DNA of 64,000 bases from Pontederia crassipes (Eukaryota; Streptophyta; Magnoliopsida; Commelinales; Pontederiaceae), in contig CM060196.1 of the NCBI GenBank assembly GCA_030549335.1, positions 72,996,139 through 73,060,138 on the forward strand, in the 5' to 3' direction. Positions 11,119 through 23,481 of this stretch are shown here, piece by piece. The notes under the pieces are model-generated. The model ran no database searches. It worked only from the letters and a program-made list of their open reading frames with translations, and was not told the DNA's origin. The first letter of the stretch is position 1. Each line of letters opens with the position of its first letter. Position numbers and translations under genes: made by a program.

Positions 11119-12523
11119 ATAAGAGAGGAAAAACATGAAATTTTGGAAATAGGTTTTGTAAAAATAAAATAAAGGAAATAGGATAAAGATAAGATAATGG
11201 TGTTGAAGTTAGACCTTGGGATGAAAATAGATCAGGATAAATATTTGAACCATAAAAGATAAAATTAATCTTTAAAGATTGATTAGAGTCTCTCTAAAGT
11301 AATCTAACATGATTATCTTGCGGTCTCCACGACTGGCATCCCTCAATCTAATCATATAGAACTATCTTAATTTAATAAGAATTGAAGTCTCCACGACTGA
11401 TACCCTAAAAACATATTAAAATTAAGATGCATTAAATTGGATTCCCTAGACTATTAATCACTCCACAGACTGGTATAGATTAATAGACCACACAAACTTA
11501 ATTCTCCACACACTAGCTATCAAATTTATGTCAATTATTAATTTTAGATAAAATCAATTAAAATTAGTTATCATGAATTCTGAAATTAAACACTCCACAA
11601 ACTGGTATAGCCTAATTCAGAAATTCAATTAACTAACATAAAAGCATTAAGCACAATTAATAATTGATCAAAAAAGATTAAAACAAATAAAATAGGGTCC
11701 AAATATTTCCCTTCAATTAATAATCTCCTAAAATAATAATCCTGAAAACATGGAGTTCATCCTAGAAATTTTGAAGAGATAATAACAAAATAACAATAAT
11801 AATTGGAAGAATTACACCCAAAATAGAAGTAGAGCTCTCGAATTGGGCAGACAGTCGGGCAGCCTCTCGGACTTGATCAGGGTCGCGATCAACCTCCAGC
11901 CGTCGCATCTCTCTCCTCTTGGTCGTAGCCTACAGAGCTCACGACTCGCCGTGGAAGAAACCTGAACTTCAGAGCACCCCCTTCATATCTTGACCAAAAT
12001 GATAAACAATTCATATCTTTACACCTTTCCATTATGCCCAAAACGATAACATCTTCTAATTTTGGCCAAAACGATGAGTTTTCTTTTCGTTACCCTCTCC
12101 AAATCTCGGCCAAAACAAAGAAGAGTCCTTATCATTATGCCCAAAACCATGAATTCTTCAATTTTGGCCAAAACGATAGGCTTCTTATCTTTACCCCCTT
12201 CAAATTTCGACCAAAAGAAAGAAGAGTCCTTATTACGCCCAAAACGATAAATCATTTCTTGAAATCTCGGCCAAACTTCTTCTAATCTCGGCTGAAACGT
12301 CCATTCTTGATCAAATATAAATCACGTATTCGATTTTTCCTGCAAAATAATTATCAAAATTTAATTAATCCATCCACAATTAAAATATTCAAAGAATTAA
12401 TAATAAAAATTGATAAATCTGGAATGCGAATAAAAGTGACAAAAAATGATGCATGTCATGATCAAATTACAGAAAAATTAACTAAAATAATAATCTAAAA
12501 TATGTTATATTTTGCATGCATCA
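11119..12523 (-). repeat. 5' LTR of the Gag-only gypsy element, 3'-truncated
   Basis: 1405 bp that match 5056-6452. The last 140 bases or so of the LTR in element orientation (matching 4915-5055) and the expected primer binding site are missing; the match stops abruptly near 11119. The copy starts at 12523 with TGATGCATGC, followed by the target duplication ATAAG. Confidence 0.85.
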
Positions 12524-12640
12524 ATAAGATTCGAACAGTTAGATCTGTTGTCAATCTTATTGTTAAATAAATAATTTTGATTATTCTTAAATTATTGTCA
12601 ATAATTATCATCATCATCATCATCTTACAATTAGATGACT

Positions 12641-12654
12641 CCTCAGATAAACTT
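12641..12654. repeat. Target site duplication of LINE-B, left copy
   Basis: CCTCAGATAAACTT, identical to 32007-32020. It borders the T-run that is the LINE poly(A) tail on the minus strand. Confidence 0.9.
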
Positions 12655-12679
12655 TTTTTTTAGAAAAAAGGAAATTGCA

Positions 12680-14720
12680 TTAGGAAGTAATTGTAATATC
12701 ATTAGAGTACAAATTATAGAGGTAGCCCGGAGGTGGAGAATCCTCCCAAAATTGATCGAAATCCGATCTACGACCAAAAGATGCTAACATGTCAACTTCA
12801 CAGTTTACATTGCGAGTGACATGTTTGCACAAAAAATCAAATAAACGAGATGAAGCATCCCAGATGTCGTTAATGCAGCTTCTTACGTGCCAAGGGCAAG
12901 GGGAAACCCGGTTGATGATTGCCACCGCATTCGCAGAGTCTGTCTCTAAAATGAGATGTTCAATTCCAATTCGACGACAGTGTAATATTCCTTGAAGAAT
13001 GGTCCAAACCTCAACTTCCAAAGAAGAATTGAATCTCTCATTTAAAGACCCCTGCACACCGAAAAGAAGAGTTAGAAGAACACACTATATAACCTGCTCC
13101 CCCCTCTCCGAAGCGCTCACGAATGAGCCATCCAAGTTCAGTTTGAAGCAGGATTGGGGAGGAGGCTCCCATGTAACCACCAGTGGGTTAGATGGGGATG
13201 TCCCTCAGAAGTATGGATAGGAGTCAACTCATGATAGGAAACCAAAACATGCGACCATACCCGGCTTGTGGTTGTCTGGTTAGAACGGAAATGAGCATCG
13301 TTTCTCCATTTCCAAATTTCCCACAAGGTTAAAGCAAAAAGAGTTTGAAACTGAGCACGAGAAGCAAGGGGTAAGATATGATGACCTTCACGAATCCAGT
13401 CACCAGATACCCACGATTCCATTAGACGAAATGTAATATTAGTTTGGGACTGAAACAGATTCTAAACAGCATGAGATGATGTGCATTCAAAAAATAAATG
13501 ACCATTGGTTTCCATGGAGCAACCACAAAGAGCACAGGACGGAACAATATTGGCATTAAACTTAATGAGCATATGATTTGTAGGCAGGCGATTATGTGCT
13601 AGTTTCACATGAATACATGAACCTTGGGAGGGACACGGATGCACTAGATTTCCTTCCAACCAGACCATCCTGGAAAGCTAGGTGGCACAAGTGGCTTACT
13701 AATAAAGTTATAAACTGACTTTGCAGATGGGATACTTAAAAAGTCAGGGGTCCAGATCATTTATCCTCATAGGAAGAAGCAGGTAATCTGATTGAAATAA
13801 TTAAATCCATAAGGTATGGTGAAAAATAGTCCATCAGTAAAGCCAAATTCCAAGTCAAGTTTATAAGCAGGTCAGAAACCATCATAGAATCCAATGGAGA
13901 ATCCACATTTATATATAAAGGCAAATAGCACAGAGGTACATTAAACAACTAAGGATCATAGAGCACATGAGTAGAAACAACATTACCAATCAGTTTCCAA
14001 AAACCCAGCTTAATATTGTCTAGCACCTGTAATAGTAGTAGCCAACTCCTTGCTAGTTTATGCAAACACCCAACTCCAGAATTAATGCTATGCCAAGGGT
14101 GGGGACAGCCATACTTAGCAGTAATAAACTTTGAGTGCAGATCATTAGATTTATTTAGTATATTCATTACTCTTTTTGCAAGCAAAGCCTGCTGCATACA
14201 AGTAAGATCTCTAATACCCAGGCCCCCAACCTGTTTGGCTAATTTAGTAATATTCCAGCTAATCAAATGCAAGCCATGTTTGTCCCCTGAAGAAGACCAT
14301 AAAAAAGGTTCTAGATAATTTTTCAATGAAATCAATAAGACCATATGACATATGTATGGAACTTAAGGAATAATTAGGAATGGTTGAAAGTGAAGCTTTA
14401 ATCAAGGTAATTCTACCTGCTTGTGTGAGGGACTTCATTTTCCATCCAGCCAGCTTGTTTTGTACTCTTATAAACATATGATGTAGTGAAGCATTTGTAA
14501 CATATTTGTATGAAATTGAAGCACCTAAATAGTTAAACGGAAAGGACCCAATAGTCATCTAAAGAGCATCTTTCAATTTTCTCTTCCTATTAACATTCAG
14601 TTTGGGAGGAAAGAACACAACATATTTGGACACATTTATCTTTTGGTTAGTCAATCTCTTATATTTCTAAAAAATTTTCATTATAATTATGCAATTAGGG
14701 GATGTAGCGGCAAGACAAAC
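12680..14720 (-). pseudogene. LINE-B ORF2, C-terminal part (RT thumb, zf-RVT, RNase H)
   Basis: Continues the ORF2 that stops at 28185 beyond the gypsy insertion. Reading downwards: FPFNYLGASISY and LAGWKMKSLTQAGRITLIKA (14558-14400), WNITKLAKQVGGLGIRDL (about 14250), a zf-RVT region with LPTNHMLIKF, CALCGCSMETNGHLFFEC (13668-13462), then RNase H (about 13160-12680) with DGSF, LEVEVWTILQGI, LETDSANAV and NCEVDMLAS. These give the expected acidic residues. The protein ends at PPPGYLYNLYS, near the LINE-A end. Several frameshifts split the frame, so it is inactive even without the insertion. Confidence 0.85.
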
Positions 14721-17700
14721 TGATCACTTGCTGATCACTATATGATTTTAACCCATTTGAGATGCAATTCATACATATCGAGTCCCATTTTTGCCTATTT
14801 TTGGGCCAATTATACTTGGAATACAAACATTGTGATAACTAGTTGATATTCCTCATTTCATACTTAATTCCATGTGCATAGAGGTTCTGAAATGCCAAAA
14901 TCCATTAATATTTAAATTCTATGCCAAGTTATCATTTTGAGGACAAGTTATCATTCCTAAGTGTCAAGTTATCATTATTTTGAATGAACTTATTTTCAAT
15001 GGTTTTCTTGCCCTAAATCCATCATTATCATGTATAAATCATATTTGGATAGTCACATCTCAACTTGTGCAAAGTTTTAAGTCCATTTGAACAAGTTATC
15101 ATTTTTCAAGTGTCAAGTTATCGTTAAAGGGCAATTCTGTCATTTTGACATGCAAAATCATTAATTCTGCACAGGGACCTTAAGCAATCATCTTATTATT
15201 GTTCTAACTCATTGCTGGTCAAATTTCATCACATTTGGATAATCAAAACTCAAGTTATCACAAGTTATCATTTTTAAGTCATATAAGTTATCGTTTTTGG
15301 GGCACCCAAGTTATCACTCCTTTGAAATCTTATTCATATTTGATTTCTGACTGCACTCACTTGTTATCCTAGTTCATTTGATGCTTCTAATGCTTTGAAT
15401 CACTTGCATTTGGATAATTTCCATGATTTGTGACAAGTTATCATTTCCGGGCCCAAAACCATCAAGTTTTCATATAGATTTCCAATCTTGCATAACACCA
15501 ATTCTCATCTGATGTTTGAGCTGGCTAATATCATTATCCTAGTCTTTATTTTTTAAAATCTCATTTAAGGATCTTGATGCTTGCTGTTCTGGGTTTTATA
15601 GCAAGGAAAACAAGTTGGAAAAAGTTGGAAAAAGGTGGGGGACCACTCTTTTGCTGTCCTAAAGCTGCTGCAGTCAGCTGGCCATTGCAGGGACCATTGG
15701 ACAGGTGGCTGACATCAAGGAGAATAGAACATTCTGATGAGGATCAAAGGGTGTAGAGTAGTCATATAAAAGTTGGATTTTTCTAGAGGAAGAGGGGAGG
15801 TTGGTCATTCAGGGGTTGGAGGAAGGGTTTTGGAGCTGCTGCTACTTGGAGCTGCTGCTGGCCGAGAGTCTTCAAGCATTCATGATTTGTATCTGTTTCT
15901 TATCCCATTTGATGTCAAATCTTGTAAATATGAGGAGCTAAACTCCATTTCTTCTAGGATAGGGTAGTAGTTTAGATTAGTTTTGGATGGATATGGAATG
16001 ATTTATAATCCTGCACTGAATTCTATCCTGATTTCAGATTTCATATTTCAGAAATGTTCTATATTGATTTATGCTATGTTGTCATTAGATCCATTTGTAA
16101 TTGATGACTGAAAGGTCTTATTTGATCTAAACATCTTTCAGGAATGATTTATGAGATAATATCAGATTTCTGGATTCAATCTTATTGTAAACTTGATTTC
16201 TGAACTCTGATTTCCTAGTTTCCTGAATTTCTGAATCTGATTCCTATGAATGTTGAATCTATTCTTCATTTCTAACCTGATTAATTGAGTCCTTGGGATG
16301 TTGCTATTGTCCCTATCTTATTCAGGAATGAATCAAGATTGTTTGGACAATCATTTGACTCAAACCAGATTTTTCCACTGATTTCTGAATAGAAATCAGA
16401 ATTCTGATTTTTCTGATTTCTCATTAGAATATGTTTTTACCAATTGAGTCCCCTGAATTATTCCATTCACTGATAAGTGAACTTTAGGGATGTTTTGTAG
16501 TCCAGAGATGGGTCAATAATCAGTTGGTAAGTCAGATTTCCATTGGTTTAAAATTCTGATTTCATGGTTTTTGGTTTCCTGAATTCCAAAATCTGATTTC
16601 CTGGGCTTTTGGATCTGATTGTCATCAAAGATTGGATTAATTGAATAGTTGAGAAGCTAATATTTGTCCTGATCTTATTCAGAAATGAATCAAGATGTTT
16701 GACAATTTAGGATTCAAATCTGATTTTTTCTAAAATCTGATTTCTGAATTTTATTTTCTGATTGTTTGGAATCTGATTTGCCAATTGTTAATCCCTATTT
16801 TATTCAAATCACTGAGAGGTGTACTCTAGGAATCTCTTGCAGTTCAGAGATGGGTCAAGAGGCATTTGGCAAACCTTAATTCCATCAATCTACATTGTTG
16901 ATTTTCCTGAAATGCTGATTCTTGTTTTTTTATTTTAATTAAATCCTGATTTCCATTGTCAACCCTCATTTTAATCCACTACTGAGAGAAAGTCTTAAGG
17001 GCTTCCTTGAGATCCAGAGATGGGCCAAGGAGCAATGGAAATTGTGAATTCATGAGGCCATATGTTTTGCAATTCCAATTGAGTTGTGTTTGTGTGGATT
17101 TCAATTTACTTTGCAACCGAGAGGTTGATTTTAAATCCTCCTGGAATTCAGAGATGAATCAAGGATCACAAGCACCATTATTGAGTAGATTTTATTCTGG
17201 TTTGGTTGATTGGAATGATTCCATCTTTTTATGATTGCAATTGCAAGTTATCATTCCAAACTTCCTTGAATTGCAAAAATCAGCATTGAACTTTCTTTTG
17301 AGCCCAATGATAACTTGATTTTCAGTGAGGACCCTCTTTTTATTCAACCTAGCTAACAACTATATAATCATATATTGCTTAGTTAGAGGCCAATTGAGCT
17401 ATGGGAACAGCGATTTTCAAGTTGAATCAAAAGTTGGACATTTAATGATAACTTGTTCCATTCCATGCTTAATTAATTTAAATGAACCCCGAATCCTAGA
17501 AGAACCTTCCTCATAGATAGCTAAACCTTTTTAGACTTCATTCTAGCATTTATAATTCAGTTTTGATAAATTTCCAAAACCCAAAAATCTGTTATCATTT
17601 CACTTTCCAATAAAAATATGTTTTCACTTCCCTTTGAAAATCTGTTTTTAGCCATTAAAGTAGAACTAATCTAGATTGTTTTAGGGTGTCTTAGACTTCA

Positions 17701-17844
17701 AATTCTTGTGGATACGACAACCTGAGTCTACTACAACTTACCTGTGCACTTGCAACTAGTGAGTTGAGAGACCAAAAAAATGAAAAATTGACCTTTTCTT
17801 TAATTTCAGCAAATTATCACTAGAAAATCCAAATATCACTATCA
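14721..17844 (+). repeat. 5' LTR of the Athila element
   Basis: 3124 bp starting TGATCACTTGC and ending ATATCACTATCA. It differs from the 3' LTR by about 40 changes by eye, including a 13-base indel near 16750/27075. It contains an AAGTTATCA-rich part (14930-15450) and a TCTGATTT-rich part (16020-16950). Small ORFs inside occur equally in both LTRs and resemble no known protein. Confidence 0.92.
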
Positions 17845-17850
17845 AGTTTT

Positions 17851-17865
17851 TGGCGCCGCTGCCGG
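17851..17865 (+). other. Primer binding site, tRNA-Asp type
   Basis: TGGCGCCGCTGCCGG, six bases after the 5' LTR. Apart from one base it is the complement of the 3' end of plant tRNA-Asp (CCGGCAACGGCGCCA), the usual primer of Athila and Tat elements. Confidence 0.8.
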
Positions 17866-18034
17866 AGAGTTGAGGTCAATTAGGCTAACTTAGATAGTTT
17901 AGATTAGTTTTAGATTAGTTTTTAGTTTATTTGTTAGGCTAATTTTCAGTTTTTGCAAGTTATCATTTTTAACTTTTCATTTTTTTGTCTAGTTTTCATT
18001 TCTTTCTTGAATTTGATACTTCTGAATTGAATTT

Positions 18035-19948
18035 ATGCATGACTTGGACCATCAAGAGGATCTATACTTATCAGAACCTGAACCAGAGAGAGCCTTTAAC
18101 AGAAGAAGAAGAATCCAAAGAGAAGAAGCTAGAAGAAGGATTTTTGGGGAAGAGGCACACAACCTTGAAATGAAAAGAGGTGTGAATCAAAATATGGCAG
18201 CTCCTAGAACTCTTAGGGACTGTTATTCACCAAGCAATGCAAGGAATCAACAAGGGGGAGGAGCCTTAGCACCTGTGGCAAACTTTGAAGTTAATCCAGT
18301 CTTGATTTCTATGATTAGGCAAAGTCAATTTTCTGGACTTGGGATTGAAGATCCAACATCTCATTTGGACAATTTCAAGGAGATATGCAGCACTGTAAAC
18401 TTCAAAAATATCCCCATGAATGCAGTGTATATGAGATTGTTTCCCTTCTCACTCAAGGACAAGGCCAAGACATGGTTTAAAGGATTGAATCCTGAAGAGG
18501 TAGCCACTTGGGAATCAATTGTTCAATTGTTCCTTTGAGAATTCTTTCCTCCTTCAAAAACTGATAACTTCAGGGATCAAATAGTGAGGTTCTATCAGTT
18601 GGACCAAGAAAATATTTGTGAGGCTTGGCAAAGGCTTCAAGGATTATTAAGGGCATGTCCCCATCATGGTTTTGAGAAGTGGCAGCTAGTCAACTACTTT
18701 CATAAGGGATTGAACTACCCTAGCAAGGTGGCTTTGGACACTGCTGCAGGAGGCATCTTTGCATCTAAAAACATTGATGAAGCTTATCAACTCATTGAAA
18801 ACATAGCCAAGAATCACCACTTCCTTACCCATGACAGAACCAGAAGGCCACCCATGGACAATTCAGTGAATCAATTGTCAACTCAACTTGAAGAGGTGTT
18901 GTACAAGACTTTGGAGAGGTTGAACTTGACTCCCAATGGCAATAGGGCTTCCAATTCTGAAACGAGGTGTTGTGTATGTGGGAATCAAGGCCATGTGTCA
19001 GAGAATTGCAACTTAATTATGCAGCAAGTGGACCAAAATGTGGATCAAATCAATGCTGTGGGCAATTATGGAATCAAACCTCCTGCTGAATTTTATACTC
19101 CAGAAAATAGGAATCATCCATACTTTTCTTACAAGGGCAACAACTATCAAGGAGCTCCTATGCAAAATTCAAATTGGCAGCCTAAAATCCTGCCAAGGAA
19201 TCAGCCACCACCACCTTATGGAAATCAAGGCCAAAGTGCACTAATTCAAAGAAATATGTATGAACCACCACCTCAAGTCCAAGCACCACAATTCCAAAAT
19301 GAAATGAAGGAGATGCTCCAACAGATTCTGAAGAAGCAAGACAGCCAAGGAGAGGAGATATTGAAGATAAATTCAAGATTGGATGCCATGAATGCAAATA
19401 AGAAATTGTTGGAAAGCCAAATTGCTCAACAGGCCAGTACATCCACTAGACCTCCCTTATTCTTTCCTGGACAGCCAGAAGTAAATCCAAAGGAGCAAGC
19501 GAAGGCCATCCAGCTCAGAAGTGGAAAAATGGTGGAGGAACCAATGAAGAAAGTGGATGATAATCAAGCCAATTCAGACTCAAGAGTTGCTGAAAAGCCA
19601 AGTGAACAACCAAGTGAGGAAATCAGGAATTCAATCCCTCAAATTGAAACAAATCCAAGGGTTTTTGACAAAGTACCCTTCCCTCAAAGGTTAATCAAGG
19701 CAAGACAAGACCAGCAATATGGAAAATTCTTGGAAATCTTGAAGAAGCTATATATAAATGTTCCTTTTGTTGAAGCCATCCAGGAAATGCCATCATATGC
19801 CAAGTTCCTAAAGGAAATTCTAACCAAGAAGAGAAGGGTATTGGAGCATGAGACTATAGCATTGCTGAAGAGGCTTCTGCAATTATCCAGAATAAGTTGC
19901 CTCCAAAACTCAAGGATCCAGGAAGCTTCTCAATTCCATGTGAGATAG
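18035..19948 (+). pseudogene. gag: gag of the Athila element (one nonsense codon, then a frameshift)
   Basis: Gag makes the cytoplasmic particle that packages element RNA. The frame starts at 18035, is stopped by TGA at 18536-18538 and resumes in the same frame (FL-stop-EFFPPSKT); CGA to TGA is the simplest cause. Capsid motifs: NFEVNPVLISMIRQSQF, SHLDNF, LFPFSLKDKAKTWFKGL, then FEKWQLVNYFHKGL. A zinc knuckle CCVCGNQGHVSENC lies at about 18967-19010 (CX2CX4HX4C). A Pro/Gln-rich linker and NPKEQAKAIQLRSGK follow. One base appears lost near 19865, which puts the downstream protease in another frame; the final 27 residues of this frame are therefore spurious. Confidence 0.88.
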
Positions 19949-20424
19949 GCAATAGAAAAATTCAAAGAGCCATGTGTGACTTGGGAGCTTCTGTGAGTGT
20001 CATACCCTTATCATTGTGTAGGAAATTTGAAGTTGGAGATTTGAAGCCAACAAATATGTCCCTTCAGCTGGCAGACAGATCCATCAAATATCCACATGGG
20101 ATTATTGAGGACATACCCCTCAAAGTTGGTAAATTCTATATTCCAGTTGATTTTGTTGTATTGGATATGGATGAAGATGTGAACACCCCCATTCTCCTTG
20201 GGAGGCCCTTTCTAGCCACTGCAGGGGCTGTAATTAATGTTAAGGAAGGGAGATTGACCTTCCAAATTGGAGAGGAGAAGATTGAATTCAATTTGGCCCA
20301 AGTTATCAGTAGGCCAAGTTTTCTAGAAAATGATTTTGAAGATGGGCAATTGGATCAAGTGGTGGAGCAAGTTTCAGCTATAATCCCTATTGAAGATCCA
20401 TTGCAAAGGTGTCTAATTTTTTGA
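19897..20424 (+). pseudogene. Protease region of the Athila polyprotein
   Basis: A retropepsin-type aspartic protease in frame 1: KLKDPGSFSIPCEIG, the active site CDLGASVSVIPLSLC, then ILLGRPFLATAGAVI. Both hallmarks (DLGA and the ILGRPFL flap-side motif) are intact. It is out of frame with gag through a one-base loss near 19865, and with pol through one extra T in the T6 run at 20417-20422. Family members usually have one continuous Gag-Pol frame, so both look like damage, not programmed frameshifting. Confidence 0.85.
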
Positions 20425-20428
20425 CCAT

Positions 20429-23400
20429 TTGAGAGAATTGGAAGATCTAGAGGCTATGGCATATAAATCAGTACTGAACTCTTCAATATCAGTAGAAAAT
20501 GTAGGAATTCAAGGTGGCGTACAACAGGTTATCATTGCTGAATGCCAAGGCAATCCAGTTCAAGCCAATTCCAAGTTGGAACTCAAACCTCTTCCTAGCA
20601 ATTTGAAGTATGAATTCTTGGGGGAGAATTCAACTTTCCCTGTTATCATTAATGCTAGTTTGCCTCAGGATCAGGTGGAAGAGCTGCTGAAGATGTTGAA
20701 ATTGTATAGGGAGGTGATAGGCTACTCAATTGAAGATATCAAGGGTATTAATCCCTCCATTTGCATGCATAGGATCCCTATGGAGGACAGCTACAAGCCC
20801 TCCATTGAATGTCAAAGGAGACTCAACCCAACCATGAAAGAAGTGGTAAAGAAAGAAGTATTGAAGTTACTGAATGCAGGAATCATATACTCCATTTCAA
20901 ATAGTGAATGGGTCAGTCTAGTGCAGGTGGTGCCAAAGAAGGGAGGAATTACAGTGGTGAAGTCAGATTCTGATGAATTGATATCCACAAGAACCATTAC
21001 AGGTTGGAGGATGTGCATTGATTTCAGGAAGTTAAACAAGGCCACAAGAAAGGACCATTTCCTATTGTCATTCATTGATCAGATGTTGAAAAGGTTGGCT
21101 AGGCATTCCCATTTCTGTTATCTTGATGGGTACTCAGGTTTCTTGCAAATTCTAATTCACCCCCAAGATCAACACAAGACTACATTCACTTGTCCATATG
21201 AGACTTTTGCCTATAGGAGAATGCCTTTTGGCTTATGCAATGCCCCTGCAACTTTCCAAAGGTGTATGATGTCTATATTTTCAGACTTCATTGAAGAAAT
21301 TATGGAGGTCTTCATGGATGACTTTTCAGTATATGGAGACTCATTTGATGCTTGCTTAGACAATTTAACAAAAGTGCTACAAAGATGTAGGGAATCCAAT
21401 TTGATACTCAATTGGGAGAAATGCCATTTTATGGTCCAAGAAAGAGTTGTCTTAGGATATGTGGTCTCAAGCAAAGGCATTGAAGTGGACAAGGCAAAAA
21501 TTGAAGTGATTGAGAAGCTACCACCACCCACAAGTGTCAAGGCAATTAGGAGTTTTTTGGGGCATGCAGGCTTCTACAGGAGGTTTATTAAAGATTTCTC
21601 CATGATAACTAGGCCCCTCACCAAGTTGCTGGCCAAGGATGTTGAGTTTCACTTTGATGAAGAGTGTATGAAGGCATTCAAGAAGTTGAAGGAAGCCCTC
21701 ACCTCAGCCCCTATAGTGCAGCCACCTGACTGGACTCTCCCTTTTGAGATTATGTGTGATGCTTCTGACCAGGCAGTAGGAGCTGTGCTAGGGCAAACCA
21801 AGGAGAAGAAGCACCATGTCATATGCTATGCAAGCAAGACTCTAGATGAAACACAAATTAATTATGCAACTACTGAGAAAAAACTTCTTGCTGTGGTGTA
21901 TGCATTTGACAAATTCAGGCCATACCTGGTGGGATCCAAGGTCATTGTATTCACAGACCACCAAGCTATGAGGCACTTAATCAACAAGAAAGAATCCAAG
22001 CCAAGGCTAATCAGGTCGATCTTATTGCTTCAAGAATTTGATGTTGAAATCAAGGACAAAAGGGGAAGTGAAAATCTAGTAGCTGACCACCTATCAAGAA
22101 TGGAAGGAATACATGAATCATCTACACTTCCTATCAATGATGCATTTCCTGATGATAGTCTGATGGCTGTGGCAATTAATCAAGTTCCCTGGTATGCTGA
22201 CTTGGTCAATTTTCTTGCATGTGGAATTACTCCTCCTGACTACACATATCAGCAAAGAAAGAAATTCTTTCATGACTTGAAAGATTATTATTGGGATGAC
22301 CCCTTTCTATTCAGAAAATCTCCTGATGGCATATATAGAAGATGTGTACCCCAATCTGAATTTCAGGAAATCTTGGAGGCATGCCATTCATCCCCTTATG
22401 GAGGTCATGGAGCCACACACAAGACTGCTGCCAAAGTCCTCAAATCTGGATTTTATTGGCCAAGTTTATTCAAGGATGCACATATCTTTGTGAAGGGCTG
22501 TGATCAATGCCAAAGAGCTGGTTCCATTTCAAGAAGGAATGAAATGCCACAAGGAATTTTAGAAGTGGAAATATTTGATGTTTGGGGGATTGACTACATG
22601 GGGCCTTTCCCTAGTTCATGTGGTTACAAGTTTATTCTTTTAACTGTGGACTATGTGTCCAAATGGATTGAGGCCATTCCCATCATTGCAGCAGATTCCA
22701 GGGCAGTAATCAAGTTGTTCAAGGAAGTTATCTTTCCAAGGTTTGCAATTCCTAGAGTGGTCATAAGTGATGGGGGTAGCCACTTTATTGAAAGGTGTTT
22801 TGAGAACCTCCTAATTAAATATGGAGTGAGGCACAAAGTTTCCACTTCATATCACCCTCAAACAAATGGCCAAGCAGAAGTATCAAATAGGGAGGTAAAA
22901 GCCATATTGGAAAAAACAGTTTCATTGACAAGAAAAGATTGGAGTTTGAAGTTGAATGAAGCTCTTTGGGCATATAGGACAGCATACAAGACTCCAATTG
23001 GTACTTCTCCCTACAAGCTTATTTATGGAAAAACTTGCCATTTGCCAATTGCGTTGAAGCATAAGGCATATTGGACAGTCAAGACACTCAATTATGATAT
23101 GCATGCATGTGGGCAAAAGAGGCTTCTCCAAATTGATGAACTTGATGAAATTAGGCTAAATGCCTACCATAATTCAGAATTCTACAAGGAAATGACTAAA
23201 AGATGGCATGATGGAAGGATTCTGAAAAGGGATTTCAAGGTTGGAGACCTTGTATTACTCTTCAACTCAAGATTAAAGATTTTTTCAGGAAAGTTGAAGT
23301 CAAGGTGGAGCGGACCATTCAAAATTCATAAAGTATATCATTTGGTGTCGTGGACCTTCTGAATGACAAGGATGACATATTTAAGGTAAATGGACAGAGG

Positions 23401-23481
23401 TTAAAGCTTTACAATCCCACAGCCATGGATTCTGCAAAGGAGGAGCTGATTCTAGCTGATTTGCCACTAGCTCCTAGCTGA
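20429..23481 (+). pseudogene. pol: pol of the Athila element: RT, RNase H, integrase
   Basis: An open frame of 977 codons to 23362, continuing to 23481 after a one-base loss near 23338. [40 protein letters not shown], and the catalytic box [10 protein letters not shown] (residues about 294-303). RNase [17 protein letters not shown] (about 437) to [10 protein letters not shown]. Integrase: zinc-binding [10 protein letters not shown]...CDQCQR (about 651-690), catalytic D in WGIDYMGPF (about 719), D in VISDGGSHF (about 777) and E in [10 protein letters not shown] (about 820). The C-terminal end reads VNGQRLKLYNPT in the shifted frame. No chromodomain is seen, as expected for Athila. All catalytic residues are present, so the enzyme domains themselves look sound. 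Confidence 0.9.

Larger units (their letters stand above)
4915..12523 (-). mobile_element. Gag-only, Pol-less Ty3/gypsy LTR retrotransposon (TR-GAG-like, Athila/Tat affinity)
   Basis: A 7.6-kb element on the minus strand bounded by TGATGC...GCATCA and flanked by the 5-bp duplication ATAAG (4910-4914 and 12524-12528). In its own orientation it has a 5' LTR (12523-11119, lacking the last 140 bases or so), a long leader full of CGGCCGTAAA-like motifs, one Gag reading frame (9632-8466), a noncoding 3' region with an internal polypurine-like module, a terminal polypurine tract and the 3' LTR (6452-4915). No protease, reverse transcriptase, RNase H or integrase is present, so it would need enzymes from another element. 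Its Gag and its polypurine context resemble the Athila-type element at 14721-28184. Confidence 0.88.

Noticed and set aside
15574..15967. Short ORFs in the Athila LTR, repeated at 25902-26295
   Set aside because: They occur in both LTRs only because the LTRs are duplicated, and they match no known protein.
20410..20430. Programmed frameshifting between protease and RT at the T6 run
   Set aside because: Relatives have one continuous frame, and other single-base lesions in this copy point to ordinary damage.
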